Of a stretch of DNA of 64,000 bases, positions 1 to 8,526 are shown piece by piece (position 1 is the stretch's first letter; each line of letters starts with the position of its first letter). The notes beneath the pieces were generated by a model that was not told the DNA's origin, searched no databases, and saw nothing but the letters and a program-made list of their open reading frames with translations. The translations under genes were made by a program, and so were the position numbers. Source of the DNA: Peptoniphilus harei (GTDB lineage Bacteria; Bacillota; Clostridia; Tissierellales; Peptoniphilaceae); NCBI RefSeq assembly GCF_900454685.1, contig NZ_UATM01000032.1, positions 310,001-374,000 on the forward strand, in the 5' to 3' direction.

Positions 1-31
1 ACTTCTTTACGATTCATTAGAAAAATTATAA
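1..31 (+). CDS. C-terminal tail of an upstream gene (partial)
   Basis: The first bases read in one frame as LLYDSLEKL followed by TAA, and the ribosome-binding site of the next gene begins right after this stop. The spacing suggests the end of an upstream gene in the same operon, but nine residues are too few to identify it or to be certain it is coding. Confidence 0.3.
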   Translation, partial: LLYDSLEKL

Positions 32-42
32 GGAGAATATGA

Positions 43-381
43 ATGGAAAAAATACTTTTTTATGTAATGGAAGGCGAGAAGATGTGCTTTAACCATGCAA
101 TGTTAAATGCAGAAGCCCTCTTAGATTCAGGCAAAGAAGTAAAAATAATTCTTGAAGGCAAGTCTGTCAAACTTCCAAAAGTTTTAGAAGACGAGAAAAA
201 TCCTCTTTATAAAAAACTCTTGGAATCAGGAGTTATTGTGGGCGTATGCAAGGCTTGCTCCAAAGTCCTAGGTGTCTATGAGGACAATGAAAGACTTGGC
301 CTTAGGTTTTTAGATGACATGAAGGGTCACGCTGGAATGGAAAAATATGTATCAGAAGGCTATCAAGTTGTCGTCTTTTAA
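43..381 (+). CDS. DsrE/DsrF-like small sulfur-relay family protein
   Basis: A 112-residue soluble protein with the alternating strand/helix pattern of the DsrE fold (ILFYVMEGEKMCFNHAMLNA at the N-terminus, then EVKIILEGKSVKL). A CKACSK motif lies near residue 70, where DsrE-type proteins often carry a reactive cysteine. DsrE relatives pass sulfur between proteins or bind small ligands; the substrate here cannot be told from sequence. The start is supported by AAGGAG about 7 bases upstream of the ATG. It may be the last gene of an operon entering from the left edge, since a terminator follows. Confidence 0.65.
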   Translation: MEKILFYVMEGEKMCFNHAMLNAEALLDSGKEVKIILEGKSVKLPKVLEDEKNPLYKKLLESGVIVGVCKACSKVLGVYEDNERLGLRFLDDMKGHAGMEKYVSEGYQVVVF

Positions 382-404
382 TTAATTTTAAATAAAAAAA
401 TAAC

Positions 405-468
405 CAGAGTTTATGAAGAAAAATTCTTAGTTGGAATTTAAATCCTTTCATAGACTCTGTTTTTTTTA
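405..468. terminator. Bidirectional terminator between DsrE-like gene and ZIP gene
   Basis: The arms CAGAGTTTATGAA and TTTCATAGACTCTG pair with one bulge around a long A/T-rich loop. Runs of T follow on both strands, so it can end both converging genes. Confidence 0.6.
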
Positions 469-1221
469 AATTAGTGTATCTAAAAACATCATTAGGATGA
501 AGCCAAGAATGACTCCATAAGTTGCCTCTCTCTCGTAACCATTGGAGTGAGTCTCTGGAATAATTTCATCACTTATTACAAAGAGCATTGCTCCTCCTGC
601 AAGGGCAAGGATAAATCCAAGAGTTGCAGAGAAAATTGAAACAAGTCCAACTCCTAGGAAAGCTCCAATAGGTTCAACAAGTCCTGTCAAACTTGCAATG
701 GCGAAGGCCTTCTTGCGAGAATAGCCTTCGCGAACAAGGGCAAGGGCAACTGCCAGTCCCTCTGGCATATTTTGTAGGGAAATACCAAGGGCAACTGAAA
801 GACCATTGGCCACATTTTCTCCACCAAAGCTTACACCAGTTGCAAGTCCTTCTGGGAAGTTGTGGATGGCAATTGCAATTACAAAAAGCCACATCTTGGA
901 AAGATTCTTTACATTTGCCCCCTCTTGTCTCTTGTCAATTAAGTGTTCGTGAGGTGCAAACTTGTCGATTAAATCAAGCATTAGAGCCCCACAAAAAATT
1001 CCAAGTCCTGTTGATACAACGCCCATTGTTCCATTGGCAATTTCAAGACTTGGTATAACAAGGGAGAAGCAAGTTGCCGCAAGCATAACTCCCGCTGCTG
1101 CTGCAAGGAGGATGTCGAGACCCTTCTGGCTCACATCCTTTGCAAAAAATATAGGGATTGCACCAACCCCTGTCATAAGTCCTGGCACTACACATCCCAG
1201 GATAATAAAAGTTAAATTCAT
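466..1221 (-). CDS. ZIP family divalent metal (zinc) transporter
   Basis: A 251-residue polytopic membrane protein with about eight hydrophobic segments. The two signature helices of ZIP/ZupT transporters are present: HNFPEGLA near residue 120 and NMPEGLA near 152, which in the family form the binuclear metal site. A short His/Glu-containing loop (PHEHLIDKRQEG) lies between segments 3 and 4. Expected role: uptake of Zn2+ or related divalent ions across the cytoplasmic membrane. It is a single gene converging on the DsrE-like gene, and no metal-regulator box was recognised upstream. Metal specificity is not determinable. Confidence 0.88.
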   Translation of the reverse strand: MNLTFIILGCVVPGLMTGVGAIPIFFAKDVSQKGLDILLAAAAGVMLAATCFSLVIPSLEIANGTMGVVSTGLGIFCGALMLDLIDKFAPHEHLIDKRQEGANVKNLSKMWLFVIAIAIHNFPEGLATGVSFGGENVANGLSVALGISLQNMPEGLAVALALVREGYSRKKAFAIASLTGLVEPIGAFLGVGLVSIFSATLGFILALAGGAMLFVISDEIIPETHSNGYEREATYGVILGFILMMFLDTLI

Positions 1222-1283
1222 TTAATCACCTTAATTCTAAATTTTACTTATTCATTATATCACAATTAATATTTGAAAAAATT

Positions 1284-1312
1284 GCAAAAAATAAAGCACG
1301 ATGTCCGTGCTT
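1284..1312 (-). terminator. Terminator after the cls-peptidase-small protein operon
   Basis: On the minus strand GAAGCACG-GACAT-CGTGCTT forms a stem followed by ATTTTTT. It lies just downstream of the small hydrophobic protein gene. Confidence 0.8.
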
Positions 1313-1351
1313 CATTATTAATATAAAATTTTATTTTAAATTTCTTAAAAA

Positions 1352-1567
1352 TTATAAGCTGTTAAAGGCTCTTTTTATTCCACCAGCTAATTCATCCAAA
1401 AATCTTGAGACCCTGTCAAAGAGATCTCCTAGGTTAAAGTTTCTAATCCCACTAATAATAAAGTGTTTATCAACCCTTTGGTTTCCAATAAAGATGGAAA
1501 TGTTAAAAAGTTTCATTAGGATAAGTATCCCTGCTATTATTCCCAAAATTTTCAAAGCTTTTTTCAT
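1352..1567 (-). CDS. Small membrane-anchored protein of unknown function
   Basis: Seventy-one residues with one N-terminal hydrophobic segment (KILGIIAGILILMKLFNISI) and a basic, amphipathic C-terminal half ending ELAGGIKRAFNSL. No family recognised. It follows the metallopeptidase gene by 8 bases and precedes a terminator, so it is probably the last gene of that transcript. The start has a usable upstream site (TAGGTGATAAA). It is likely a real gene because of position and composition, but function is unknown. Confidence 0.6.
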   Translation of the reverse strand: MKKALKILGIIAGILILMKLFNISIFIGNQRVDKHFIISGIRNFNLGDLFDRVSRFLDELAGGIKRAFNSL

Positions 1568-1575
1568 TTTATCAC

Positions 1576-2115
1576 CTAGGTCTTTAATTCTCTTTCAATT
1601 TCTTCATAGTTTGGCATGTACTTCTTGCACTCATTTATAAAATTCTTGTCGTGGTTAAAGAATTTTAAGTGGACAAGCTCGTGGAGTACAACTGCCTCAA
1701 TGTGTTCTATGGGTCTTGCTGCCAGGTAGAGATTTATTTTTATGTCGCCACGCTTAGGATAGCAGGTTCCCCATCTCACCTTCATCTTCCTTATTTCATA
1801 GGACTTAGCTGTGAGTCCAGTCAAGGCTTCGTATCTTGGAAATATTTCATCCAAGACTTTCTTTAGCTCTCGCCTATAAATTTTTTCAAGCTCTTCTTCT
1901 GAAGTGAAGTTTACCTTTTCGCCAAACAAGTGGTTTTTATAACGTCCTCTTCTCTCATCTTCCCTCTTTAGTCTTTCAATTGCTTCTTTATTATTTTCGA
2001 TAAAGTTTTCTATAGACTTATCCGTCATCTTCCTTGGAGCCGAAACCTTTATAATCCCATCTTCAACTCTCAGCCTAAGACTTTTCATCTTCTTTCTATT
2101 TATTTCTATATCCAT
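1576..2115 (-). CDS. YgjP/WLM-like zinc metallopeptidase (DUF45)
   Basis: A 179-residue protein of the DUF45/YgjP family. The C-terminal half carries the zinc-binding signature HELVHLKFFNHD near residue 143 (HExxH plus a downstream His), preceded by the family's WGTCYPKRGDIKIN motif. The N-terminal half matches the usual RKKMKSLRLRV strand pattern. These proteins are predicted cytosolic zinc-dependent peptidases of unknown substrate. It lies between the broken cardiolipin synthase gene and the small membrane protein, all in one direction with gaps of 6-8 bases. Confidence 0.85.
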   Translation of the reverse strand: MDIEINRKKMKSLRLRVEDGIIKVSAPRKMTDKSIENFIENNKEAIERLKREDERRGRYKNHLFGEKVNFTSEEELEKIYRRELKKVLDEIFPRYEALTGLTAKSYEIRKMKVRWGTCYPKRGDIKINLYLAARPIEHIEAVVLHELVHLKFFNHDKNFINECKKYMPNYEEIERELKT

Positions 2116-2121
2116 TATAAC

Positions 2122-3584
2122 TTATAATAGCGGAGATAAAAGTCTTGAGAAGGATTCACGGACTTTAGTAAATCTAGATCTCTTGGCATAAATTTCTTTA
2201 GTTATTTCTGTGCAAGATTCGAGGTCTTTCATAAAGTCTTCCTTTAACTTTTTATTTAATCTTTCATCATAAAGAAAGGCATTGACTTCGAAGTTTAGTT
2301 CAAAAGATCTTATGTCAAAGTTAGCTGTCCCAACTGTAGATAGATAATCATCTGCAATGACTATCTTTGTATGAAGAAAGCCACCCTCGTATTGGTAGAC
2401 ATGGGCTCCCCACTTTAAAAGTTCTCCCAAGAAAGATAGTGATGCCCAGTGAACAAAGAGGTGGTCACGCTTAGCTGGGAACATTAAGTGAACATCAACC
2501 CCACTTAGGGCAGCAACCTTTATTGCCTTTAGAAGTCCTTCGTCGGGAACAAAGTAAGGAGTTTGGATGTAAAGTTCCTTCCTTGCAGAAGTTATAAGTT
2601 TCTCATAGCCATTTCTTATGGAGTCAGCCTTGGTGTCAGGTCCACTTGTGACAACATTTATGTCTACTCCATCTTCTAATTCTGGAAAAATTTCTGTTGT
2701 GAAGCCCTTTGTTGGAGCATCTGATGCAAACTTAAAGTCTAGGAAAAATCTCCAAGCAAGTCCATTGACTGCCGGTCCTTCAATCCTTAGGTGGGTATCT
2801 CTCCAATAGCCCATGGGACCCTTGGACACATATTCGTCTCCAACGTTGAAGCCGCCAACATAACCTATTCTCTTGTCGATTACAGCAATCTTCCTGTGGT
2901 TTCTGTAGTTGATGTGGGTGTTGATCTTATCTATAATTCCTGGGAAGAAGATGGCAAACTTAACGCCCTCTCTTCAAGAGACTTCCTGTCCCTTAGTTTC
3001 ATCTTCCTGACACCCATGCCGTCAACTAATAAGTAAACGTCAAGGCCTTCCTTGGCCTTTGACTTTAGTATATCCATAAATTCAGTAGAAAGTTCATCTG
3101 ATTTAAAAATATAGTATTGAACGTAAATTGTATGTTTAGCTTTTCTCAAGTCTTCAAAGAGGGCATCAAATTTTTCTACACCGTCGTTAAAAATTTCCAC
3201 CTTGTTGTCAGTGTAGAGCATTTCGTTCTCGGCCTTGTTAAACATCTCAATCATGTCGAGATATTGTGCCGTTCTTTTTTTTGAAAACCTAAAGTTTTTA
3301 TTCTTTATGTCTCTTAATTGGGCCTGGGACTCTTTGCTTAGGATTTCATCTTTCTTACTTTTGCCGCTAAATATCTTGGACTTTGATATATCTTGTCCTA
3401 TAAAAAGATAGAAGATAAATCCAACAACTGGCAAGAAGTTAATAGCCATTACCCATAAAAGTGTGGATGTTGGCTTCTTTTTGTCAAATACAATTATAAA
3501 AGTAGATACTAATAAATTTATAATAAATAGTATTGAATAAACTTGGGCAAAGTTTTTCAACATCCCAAAATATGCACTAAACAT
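2122..3584 (-). pseudogene. cls: Cardiolipin synthase (phospholipase D family), disrupted by a one-base frameshift
   Basis: Two adjacent minus-strand reading frames together make a typical ~487-residue cardiolipin synthase. The first (start 3584) has two N-terminal membrane segments and the start of PLD domain 1. The second has the rest of domain 1 and domain 2. The first HKD motif (NHRKIAVID) is read only in the second frame and the second is HTKIVIAD. The frame breaks at the CCC run at 2966-2968: adding one base restores the conserved text EERGVKFAIFFPG, while the actual frame ends at SSSQEL. The span is 1463 nt, one short of a multiple of three. The enzyme condenses phosphatidylglycerol to cardiolipin in the membrane. 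Either the gene is inactivated or the short G/C run was miscalled. Confidence 0.85.
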
Positions 3585-3604
3585 CTTCTGCTCCTTTCAT
3601 AAAA

Positions 3605-5428
3605 TTATTTATTTTTCTTTGATTTATATCTAGTTTGTGAATTTAAAATTTTCTTTCTAAGCCTAAACTCGTTAGGTGTAATTTCTATTAGTTCGTCATC
3701 TTCAATAAATTCTAGGGCTTCTTCAAGACTCATCTTTTTTACTGGAGAAAGTCTTAGGGCTTCGTCAGAACCTGATGCCCTTACGTTAGTTTGCTTCTTT
3801 GACTTAGTAACAGAAACTTCGATTTCAACACCCTTTGGTGATTCACCAACAACTTGGCCTTCGTAAACATCTTCACCTGGCTCAACAAATAGGGTACCAC
3901 GTTCTTGGGCATTGTTAAGTCCATAAGCTGAAGCAGTACCTGTATCAAAGGAAACTATAGAAGCATTGACCCTTCTTGGGATATCTCCCTTAAATGGTAC
4001 ATAAGATTCAAAGATAGAATTTAGGATTCCAGAACCCTTTGTGTCAGTCAAAAATTCTGTCCTGTAACCAATAAGTCCCCTTGATGGAATAATAAATTCA
4101 AGTCTTTGGTAACCGCCATTAGGTTCAACAATATTAACAAGTTCTCCCTTTCTCCTGCCAAGCTTTTCTATGACAGAACCTGCGTAGACATTGTCAACAT
4201 CTATTGTTACTCTTTCAGTTGGCTCTAACTTTTTACCATTTTCATCTGATTTATAAAGAACTTGTGGCTTAGAAACTTGAAATTCATAGCCTTCACGTCT
4301 CATGTTTTCAATTAAAACAGAAAGGTGGAGTTCTCCCCTACCAGAAACCTTAAAGGAGTCAGTAGTGTCAGTTTCTTCAACTCTTAGTCCTACGTCAGTT
4401 TGTAATTCTCTGTCAAGTCTTGCCTTGATTTGTCTTGAAGTCAAGAACTTACCTACCCTTCCTGCGAAAGGTGAGTCATTTACAGAGAAGTTCATGGAAA
4501 TTGTTGGCTCAGAAATTTTTACAAACTCAAGAGCTTCTGTGTCTTCTGTTGAAGCAATTGTATCTCCAATGTTGATGTCTTCGATACCAGTTACTGCAAC
4601 AATGGAACCTGACCTTGATGAGTCAACTTCAACCCTATCTAGGCCTTCAAATTCATAAATTTGTGCAATCTTTATGTTTTCTTTAAAGTCTGGATCTAGT
4701 TTATTAACCCTAACAAGCTTGTCATTTTCATTAATAATACCTTGTTCAATTTTTCCAATACCAATTCTTCCAATATATTCGTTGTAGTCAATTGTTGAAA
4801 TCAAAAGTTTGAAAGGTTCGTCGTCTCTTTGTTCTGGTCCTGGAATGTACTTGATAATAGTTTCAAAAAGTGGATCCATATTTTCCATCTTGTCATCTAC
4901 ATCAAGTGCAGCAATCCCTTGTTTTGCTGATGCAAATACAAAAGGACATTCAAGAACTGATTCATCAGCACCAAGTTCGATGAATAAATCAAGAACTTCG
5001 TCCACTACTTCAAGTGGTCTTGCTTCTGGTCTGTCTACCTTGTTGATGCAGACAATAACTGGAAGGTTAAGTTCAAAGGACTTTTTTAATACAAACTTAG
5101 TTTGTGGCATTGGACCTTCAAAGGCATCTACTAGTAGGACAACGCCGTTTACCATTTTTAAAACACGTTCAACTTCGCCACCGAAGTCAGCGTGTCCTGG
5201 AGTGTCAATAATATTAATCTTTGTTCCATTATGGTTCACTGCAGTGTTCTTGGAAAGGATAGTGATTCCTCTTTCCTTTTCAATGTCGTTGGAGTCCATG
5301 ACCCTGTCATTAACCTTTTGGTTTTCCCTAAAGATACCTGATTGTCTTAAAAGGGCATCAACGAGGGTAGTCTTACCGTGGTCAACGTGGGCAATAATAG
5401 CTATATTTCTTATATCTTGTCTTTTCAA
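3605..5428 (-). CDS. typA: Ribosome-associated translational GTPase TypA/BipA
   Basis: 607 residues, the usual BipA length. It begins KRQDIRNIAIIAHVDHGKTTLVDALL (G1/P-loop), with the RGITIL switch region, DTPGHADFGGEVERV (G3) and NKVDRPEARP (G4), followed by EF-G-like domains and the BipA-specific C-terminal domain (GTLFVEPGEDVYEGQVVGE). BipA binds ribosomes and aids 50S assembly and low-temperature or stress growth. The start matching the family is a TTG with only a weak purine-rich site upstream, so initiation may be inefficient. A promoter and a terminator separate it from hisS. Confidence 0.96.
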   Translation of the reverse strand: MKRQDIRNIAIIAHVDHGKTTLVDALLRQSGIFRENQKVNDRVMDSNDIEKERGITILSKNTAVNHNGTKINIIDTPGHADFGGEVERVLKMVNGVVLLVDAFEGPMPQTKFVLKKSFELNLPVIVCINKVDRPEARPLEVVDEVLDLFIELGADESVLECPFVFASAKQGIAALDVDDKMENMDPLFETIIKYIPGPEQRDDEPFKLLISTIDYNEYIGRIGIGKIEQGIINENDKLVRVNKLDPDFKENIKIAQIYEFEGLDRVEVDSSRSGSIVAVTGIEDINIGDTIASTEDTEALEFVKISEPTISMNFSVNDSPFAGRVGKFLTSRQIKARLDRELQTDVGLRVEETDTTDSFKVSGRGELHLSVLIENMRREGYEFQVSKPQVLYKSDENGKKLEPTERVTIDVDNVYAGSVIEKLGRRKGELVNIVEPNGGYQRLEFIIPSRGLIGYRTEFLTDTKGSGILNSIFESYVPFKGDIPRRVNASIVSFDTGTASAYGLNNAQERGTLFVEPGEDVYEGQVVGESPKGVEIEVSVTKSKKQTNVRASGSDEALRLSPVKKMSLEEALEFIEDDELIEITPNEFRLRKKILNSQTRYKSKKNK

Positions 5429-5462
5429 AAAATCTCATCTCATTTCTTCATGTTTCTATCCT

Positions 5463-5491
5463 ATTTTAAGCTTAAATAAAAAAAAGTGCAA
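5463..5491 (-). promoter_or_regulatory. Predicted sigma-A promoter of typA
   Basis: On the minus strand TTGCAC (5486-5491) and TAAAAT (5463-5468) are separated by exactly 17 bases, about 35 bases upstream of the typA start. Confidence 0.55.
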
Positions 5492-5492
5492 C

Positions 5493-5537
5493 AAAAAATG
5501 ACTTAAAAACCGATAATTTCAAAGTTTATAAGTCATT
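5493..5537 (-). terminator. Terminator between hisS and typA
   Basis: Nine-base arms AATGACTTA / TAAGTCATT with a 23-base loop. A T run follows on the minus strand and a shorter one on the plus strand. It separates the hisS and typA transcripts. Confidence 0.65.
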
Positions 5538-5564
5538 TTGTCTAAAATTTTAATTATCTTCACA

Positions 5565-5660
5565 ATTTATCCGAACATTGAGATGGCTGAGCTGATGAAG
5601 AACCTTATGCAGGGAACAAGCCTAATACGACTCTATAATGAGTATCAGACTTGTGACTCG
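5565..5660. other. Unexplained GC-richer structured island downstream of hisS
   Basis: About 95 bases that look markedly richer in G+C than the surrounding spacer. They include a long hairpin at 5617-5653: CAAGTCTGATAC pairs with GTATTAGGCTTG, closing on GAGTC/ACTC around a small A/T loop, with G-U pairs. It lies between the hisS stop and the terminator, so it would be transcribed in the hisS 3' region. It matches no RNA family I recognise. On the plus strand it is also an open frame (MAELMKNLMQGTSLIRLYNE), which could be a remnant of foreign coding sequence. Confidence 0.4.
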
Positions 5661-5663
5661 CAC

Positions 5664-6971
5664 CTATTTTTTAAATCTTTCAACCAACTCATCAAAAGTA
5701 ACTTCTTCTTGGTCTCCTGTCTTCATATCCTTCAAACTATACTTCCTTGATTTTATTTCTTCTTCGCCAAGAACTATTACATAGTCAACCTTTGTTTGGT
5801 CTGCATACTTAAATTTCTTCTTTAATTTTGCAAATTCTGTGTAGACAGAAACTCTTACTCCCTTTTCCCTAAGTTCACTTAGAAGTTTTATTCCATCGTG
5901 AACGCAGTCATCCATTGGGATGATTAATAAATCAACTAAGGACTTTTCTTCACTAGAAATTATCTTTGCTTCATTTAATTGATAGAAAAGTCTTGAAAGT
6001 CCAATAGAAATTCCAACTCCTGGAAGAGTCTTGTCTGTGTAATAACTTGCAAGGTCTTCATACCTTCCACCAGAGCAAACTGATCCAATCTTTGGATAAT
6101 TATCAAGAGTAGTTTCATAAACTGTGCCTGTGTAGTAGTCAAGTCCTCTTGCAATCTTAAGGTCTATGTTGAAGCAGTCTTCGTCTATGCCAAAGTCTCT
6201 CATGTAGCCAATAACTTGTGTAAGTTCATCAAGGCCTTCTTGGAAGATTTCGTCTTCAATTTTTAGGTCTCTTAATTGTTCAAGAATTTCATCAACTGAA
6301 CCCTTAATCTTTATAAATTCTAGGATTTTTTCTCCAGAATCTCTTCCTATTCCATTTTCTCCCAATTCTTCAAGAACTTTTTCTTCCCCAATCTTGTCTA
6401 GCTTATCAACTGTCCTCAAGACATTCATTGAGTCTTCAATGCCAAGTGATGAGAAGAAGCCCTTTAAGATTTTTCTATTGTTTAGGTGGATTGTAAAATC
6501 TGTAAAGCCCAGGTCCTTAAAGGTGTGGAAGATTACTACTGGGAATTCTGCATCATTTACAAGGGAAAGTTCTCCCATGCCAATTGTGTCAATATCACAT
6601 TGGTAAAACTCTCTAAATCTTCCTTTTTGAGCCTTTTCTCCCCTGTAGACCTTTCCTATTTGATATCTCTTAAAAGGGAAGGATAGATCGTTCATGTGTT
6701 CTACAGTGTATCTTGCTAGGGGAACTGTTAAGTCAAACCTAAGGCTCATGTCTGTGTCGCCCTTTGAGAACCTATAGATTTGTTTTTCAGTTTCTCCACC
6801 GCCCTTTGCAAGTAGGACTTCAGATTTTTCTATAACTGGAGTATCTATTGGCAAAAAGCCGTGCTTTTCAAAATTTTTTCTTATAATGTCTTTCATCTCA
6901 TTAAAGAGAATTTGATCCTTTGGTAGTAGTTCCATAAAACCTGGAAGGGTTGATGGTTTTACAATTGTCAT
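5664..6971 (-). CDS. hisS: Histidyl-tRNA synthetase
   Basis: 435 residues, a normal length for a bacterial class IIa HisRS. Motif 2 (FPFKRYQIGKVYRGEKAQKG, then RFREFYQCDIDTIG) and the histidine-binding segment RGLDYYTGTVYE are visible, plus motif 3 (PGVGISIGLSRL). The C-terminal anticodon-binding domain follows (LLIIPMDD to the end). It charges tRNA-His in the cytoplasm. The ATG start has AGGAG 7 bases upstream. It is divergent from gltS. ATP phosphoribosyltransferase regulatory subunit HisZ was considered, but the intact catalytic motifs argue for the synthetase. Confidence 0.96.
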   Translation of the reverse strand: MTIVKPSTLPGFMELLPKDQILFNEMKDIIRKNFEKHGFLPIDTPVIEKSEVLLAKGGGETEKQIYRFSKGDTDMSLRFDLTVPLARYTVEHMNDLSFPFKRYQIGKVYRGEKAQKGRFREFYQCDIDTIGMGELSLVNDAEFPVVIFHTFKDLGFTDFTIHLNNRKILKGFFSSLGIEDSMNVLRTVDKLDKIGEEKVLEELGENGIGRDSGEKILEFIKIKGSVDEILEQLRDLKIEDEIFQEGLDELTQVIGYMRDFGIDEDCFNIDLKIARGLDYYTGTVYETTLDNYPKIGSVCSGGRYEDLASYYTDKTLPGVGISIGLSRLFYQLNEAKIISSEEKSLVDLLIIPMDDCVHDGIKLLSELREKGVRVSVYTEFAKLKKKFKYADQTKVDYVIVLGEEEIKSRKYSLKDMKTGDQEEVTFDELVERFKK

Positions 6972-7116
6972 AATATCACTCCTGTTTATTAATTTAGTAT
7001 TTCTTCTTATTAATTATTTTTATTTTATCACATTTATCAGTCTTTTTGTACTTTTGTATGATAATATAGGAAAGTTTTCTTGATTTAAGATTTTCAATCA
7101 ATTATAATTATATGGA

Positions 7117-7154
7117 ATTAATATTATTAATCTATGCTAATTAATAGTATTAAT
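7117..7154. promoter_or_regulatory. Pair of identical palindromes upstream of gltS (putative operator)
   Basis: ATTAATATTATTAAT at 7117-7131 and ATTAATAGTATTAAT at 7140-7154 are both perfect 7-bp inverted repeats around one central base. Their centres are 23 bp apart, about two helical turns. They lie 29-66 bases upstream of the gltS start. A dimeric repressor or activator could bind both. The factor is unknown and the A+T content raises the chance of coincidence. Confidence 0.4.
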
Positions 7155-7182
7155 TTAAAAAATATTTTTTTGGAGGAAAAAG

Positions 7183-8406
7183 ATGGAAAGAATGGTAATC
7201 GAGTTCGGCATGTTCGAAACTCTACTACTTGGCGTATTAGCCATTTATCTGGGAGATTTCATGAGAAAGAAATTTCCTGTCCTAGTTAAGTACTGTCTGC
7301 CTTCAGCCGTAGTTGGTGGCACTATTGTATCTATTATAACTATGATTTTATACTACGCAGGCATTATGGAACCTAACTTTGACTTTAAGACAGTTAACAC
7401 TTTATTCTATTGTCTATTCTTTGCGGCTAGTGGAGCTGCAGCCAGCCTCTCACTTTTAAAACAAGGTGGAAAGCTAGTAGTTATCTTTGCAGCCTTAGCT
7501 GCCATACTTGCTGCTTGTCAAAACGCAGTTGCACTTAGAGTTGGTAATGCTATGGGAGTTCATCCACTAATCTCAATGATGACTGGTTCAATCCCAATGA
7601 CTGGTGGACACGGTAACGCAGCAAGTTTCGCACCAATAGCTGTTAAAGCTGGTCAATCTGCTGCTATGGAAGTTGCTATTGCATCTGCAACTTTTGGACT
7701 AATTGCAGGTTCACTTATTGGGGGACCTTATGGTAACTTCATAGTTAAAAGATTTGGATTTGAAGATCCAGAACTAGACAATCAAGATACAACTATTGTT
7801 GATACTGCTAAGACTGTTATGATGAACAAGAAGACAATGGTTTCTTCTGTCAATATGTTGGTCTTTGCTTGTGGTCTTGGTCAATTATTTTTCTTAGGTC
7901 TACAAAAGACTGGAGCTAATATTCCAATTCACGTTTGCTCTATGCTTGGTGGTATCCTTGTAAGAGTCTTTCTTGACAAGACTGGAAGATCCGAAGATTC
8001 ACTTCTAGAAGCAATTGATACTGTAGGAGATTTCTCTCTTGCACTATTCGTATCTATGTCAATTGTAAGTATGAAGTTGTGGCAACTTGCAGACCTAGGA
8101 CCTCAACTAATTGTACTTCTTCTTGCACAAATTGTTCTTGTTCTAGCGTTCACATACTTCTTGTCATTTAGACTACTTGGCAAGAATTACGATGCAGCTG
8201 TTATGGCAGTAGGTCACCTTGGCTTCTCAACAGGAGCTGTTCCAGTTTCTATGACTACAATGAAGACAGTTTGTGACAAATATAGATTTTCTAAACTTGC
8301 CTTCTTCGTTGTTCCAGTAATTGGTGGATTTATTTCAAACTTTACAAATGCACTAATTATTACAAAATTCTTGGACATTGCTACAAAAATGGGCATGGGT
8401 ATGTAA
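7183..8406 (+). CDS. gltS: Sodium/glutamate symporter GltS
   Basis: 407 residues with about ten to twelve hydrophobic segments and the GltS family landmarks: FFAASGAAASLSLLK, the GSIPMTGGHGNAASFAP re-entrant loop, and a second inverted loop (VGHLGFSTGAVPVSMTTMKTVC). It takes up glutamate with Na+ across the cytoplasmic membrane. A GGAGG site sits 7 bases before the ATG. With the glutamate fermentation operons downstream and a Na+-exporting decarboxylase, it would deliver the substrate while using part of the Na+ gradient that the pathway creates. It is monocistronic, ended by a strong terminator. Confidence 0.93.
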   Translation: MERMVIEFGMFETLLLGVLAIYLGDFMRKKFPVLVKYCLPSAVVGGTIVSIITMILYYAGIMEPNFDFKTVNTLFYCLFFAASGAAASLSLLKQGGKLVVIFAALAAILAACQNAVALRVGNAMGVHPLISMMTGSIPMTGGHGNAASFAPIAVKAGQSAAMEVAIASATFGLIAGSLIGGPYGNFIVKRFGFEDPELDNQDTTIVDTAKTVMMNKKTMVSSVNMLVFACGLGQLFFLGLQKTGANIPIHVCSMLGGILVRVFLDKTGRSEDSLLEAIDTVGDFSLALFVSMSIVSMKLWQLADLGPQLIVLLLAQIVLVLAFTYFLSFRLLGKNYDAAVMAVGHLGFSTGAVPVSMTTMKTVCDKYRFSKLAFFVVPVIGGFISNFTNALIITKFLDIATKMGMGM

Positions 8407-8458
8407 TTTAAAATTTAATAATTCTTAAATAATATTTGAAATTTATTTTTGAAAATGT

Positions 8459-8491
8459 AAAAGGGCTATAGTAAAAACTATTAGCCCTTTT
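8459..8491. terminator. Bidirectional terminator between gltS and aldehyde dehydrogenase
   Basis: AAAAGGGCTATAGT and ACTATTAGCCCTTTT pair around AAAA, with T runs on both strands. It can serve both converging genes. Confidence 0.85.
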
Positions 8492-8526
8492 CTTATTTTA
8501 TTATTCTATTTATTTATAAACAATTT

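Noticed and set aside
693..1058. Plus-strand open frames opposite the ZIP gene
   Set aside because: They are shadow frames of a clear membrane-protein gene, with unnatural composition and no start sites.
5617..5653. T7-like promoter (TAATACGACTC...) in the structured island
   Set aside because: It lacks the rest of the T7 consensus and there is no phage polymerase gene. The similarity is most likely part of the hairpin.
5570..5655. tRNA-Ser-like D-arm text (GAGATGGCTGAGCTG)
   Set aside because: No T-arm GTTCGA box, acceptor stem or anticodon arm can be formed.
5664..6971. HisZ instead of HisS
   Set aside because: The histidine-binding motif and all class II motifs are intact, and no his biosynthesis genes are near.
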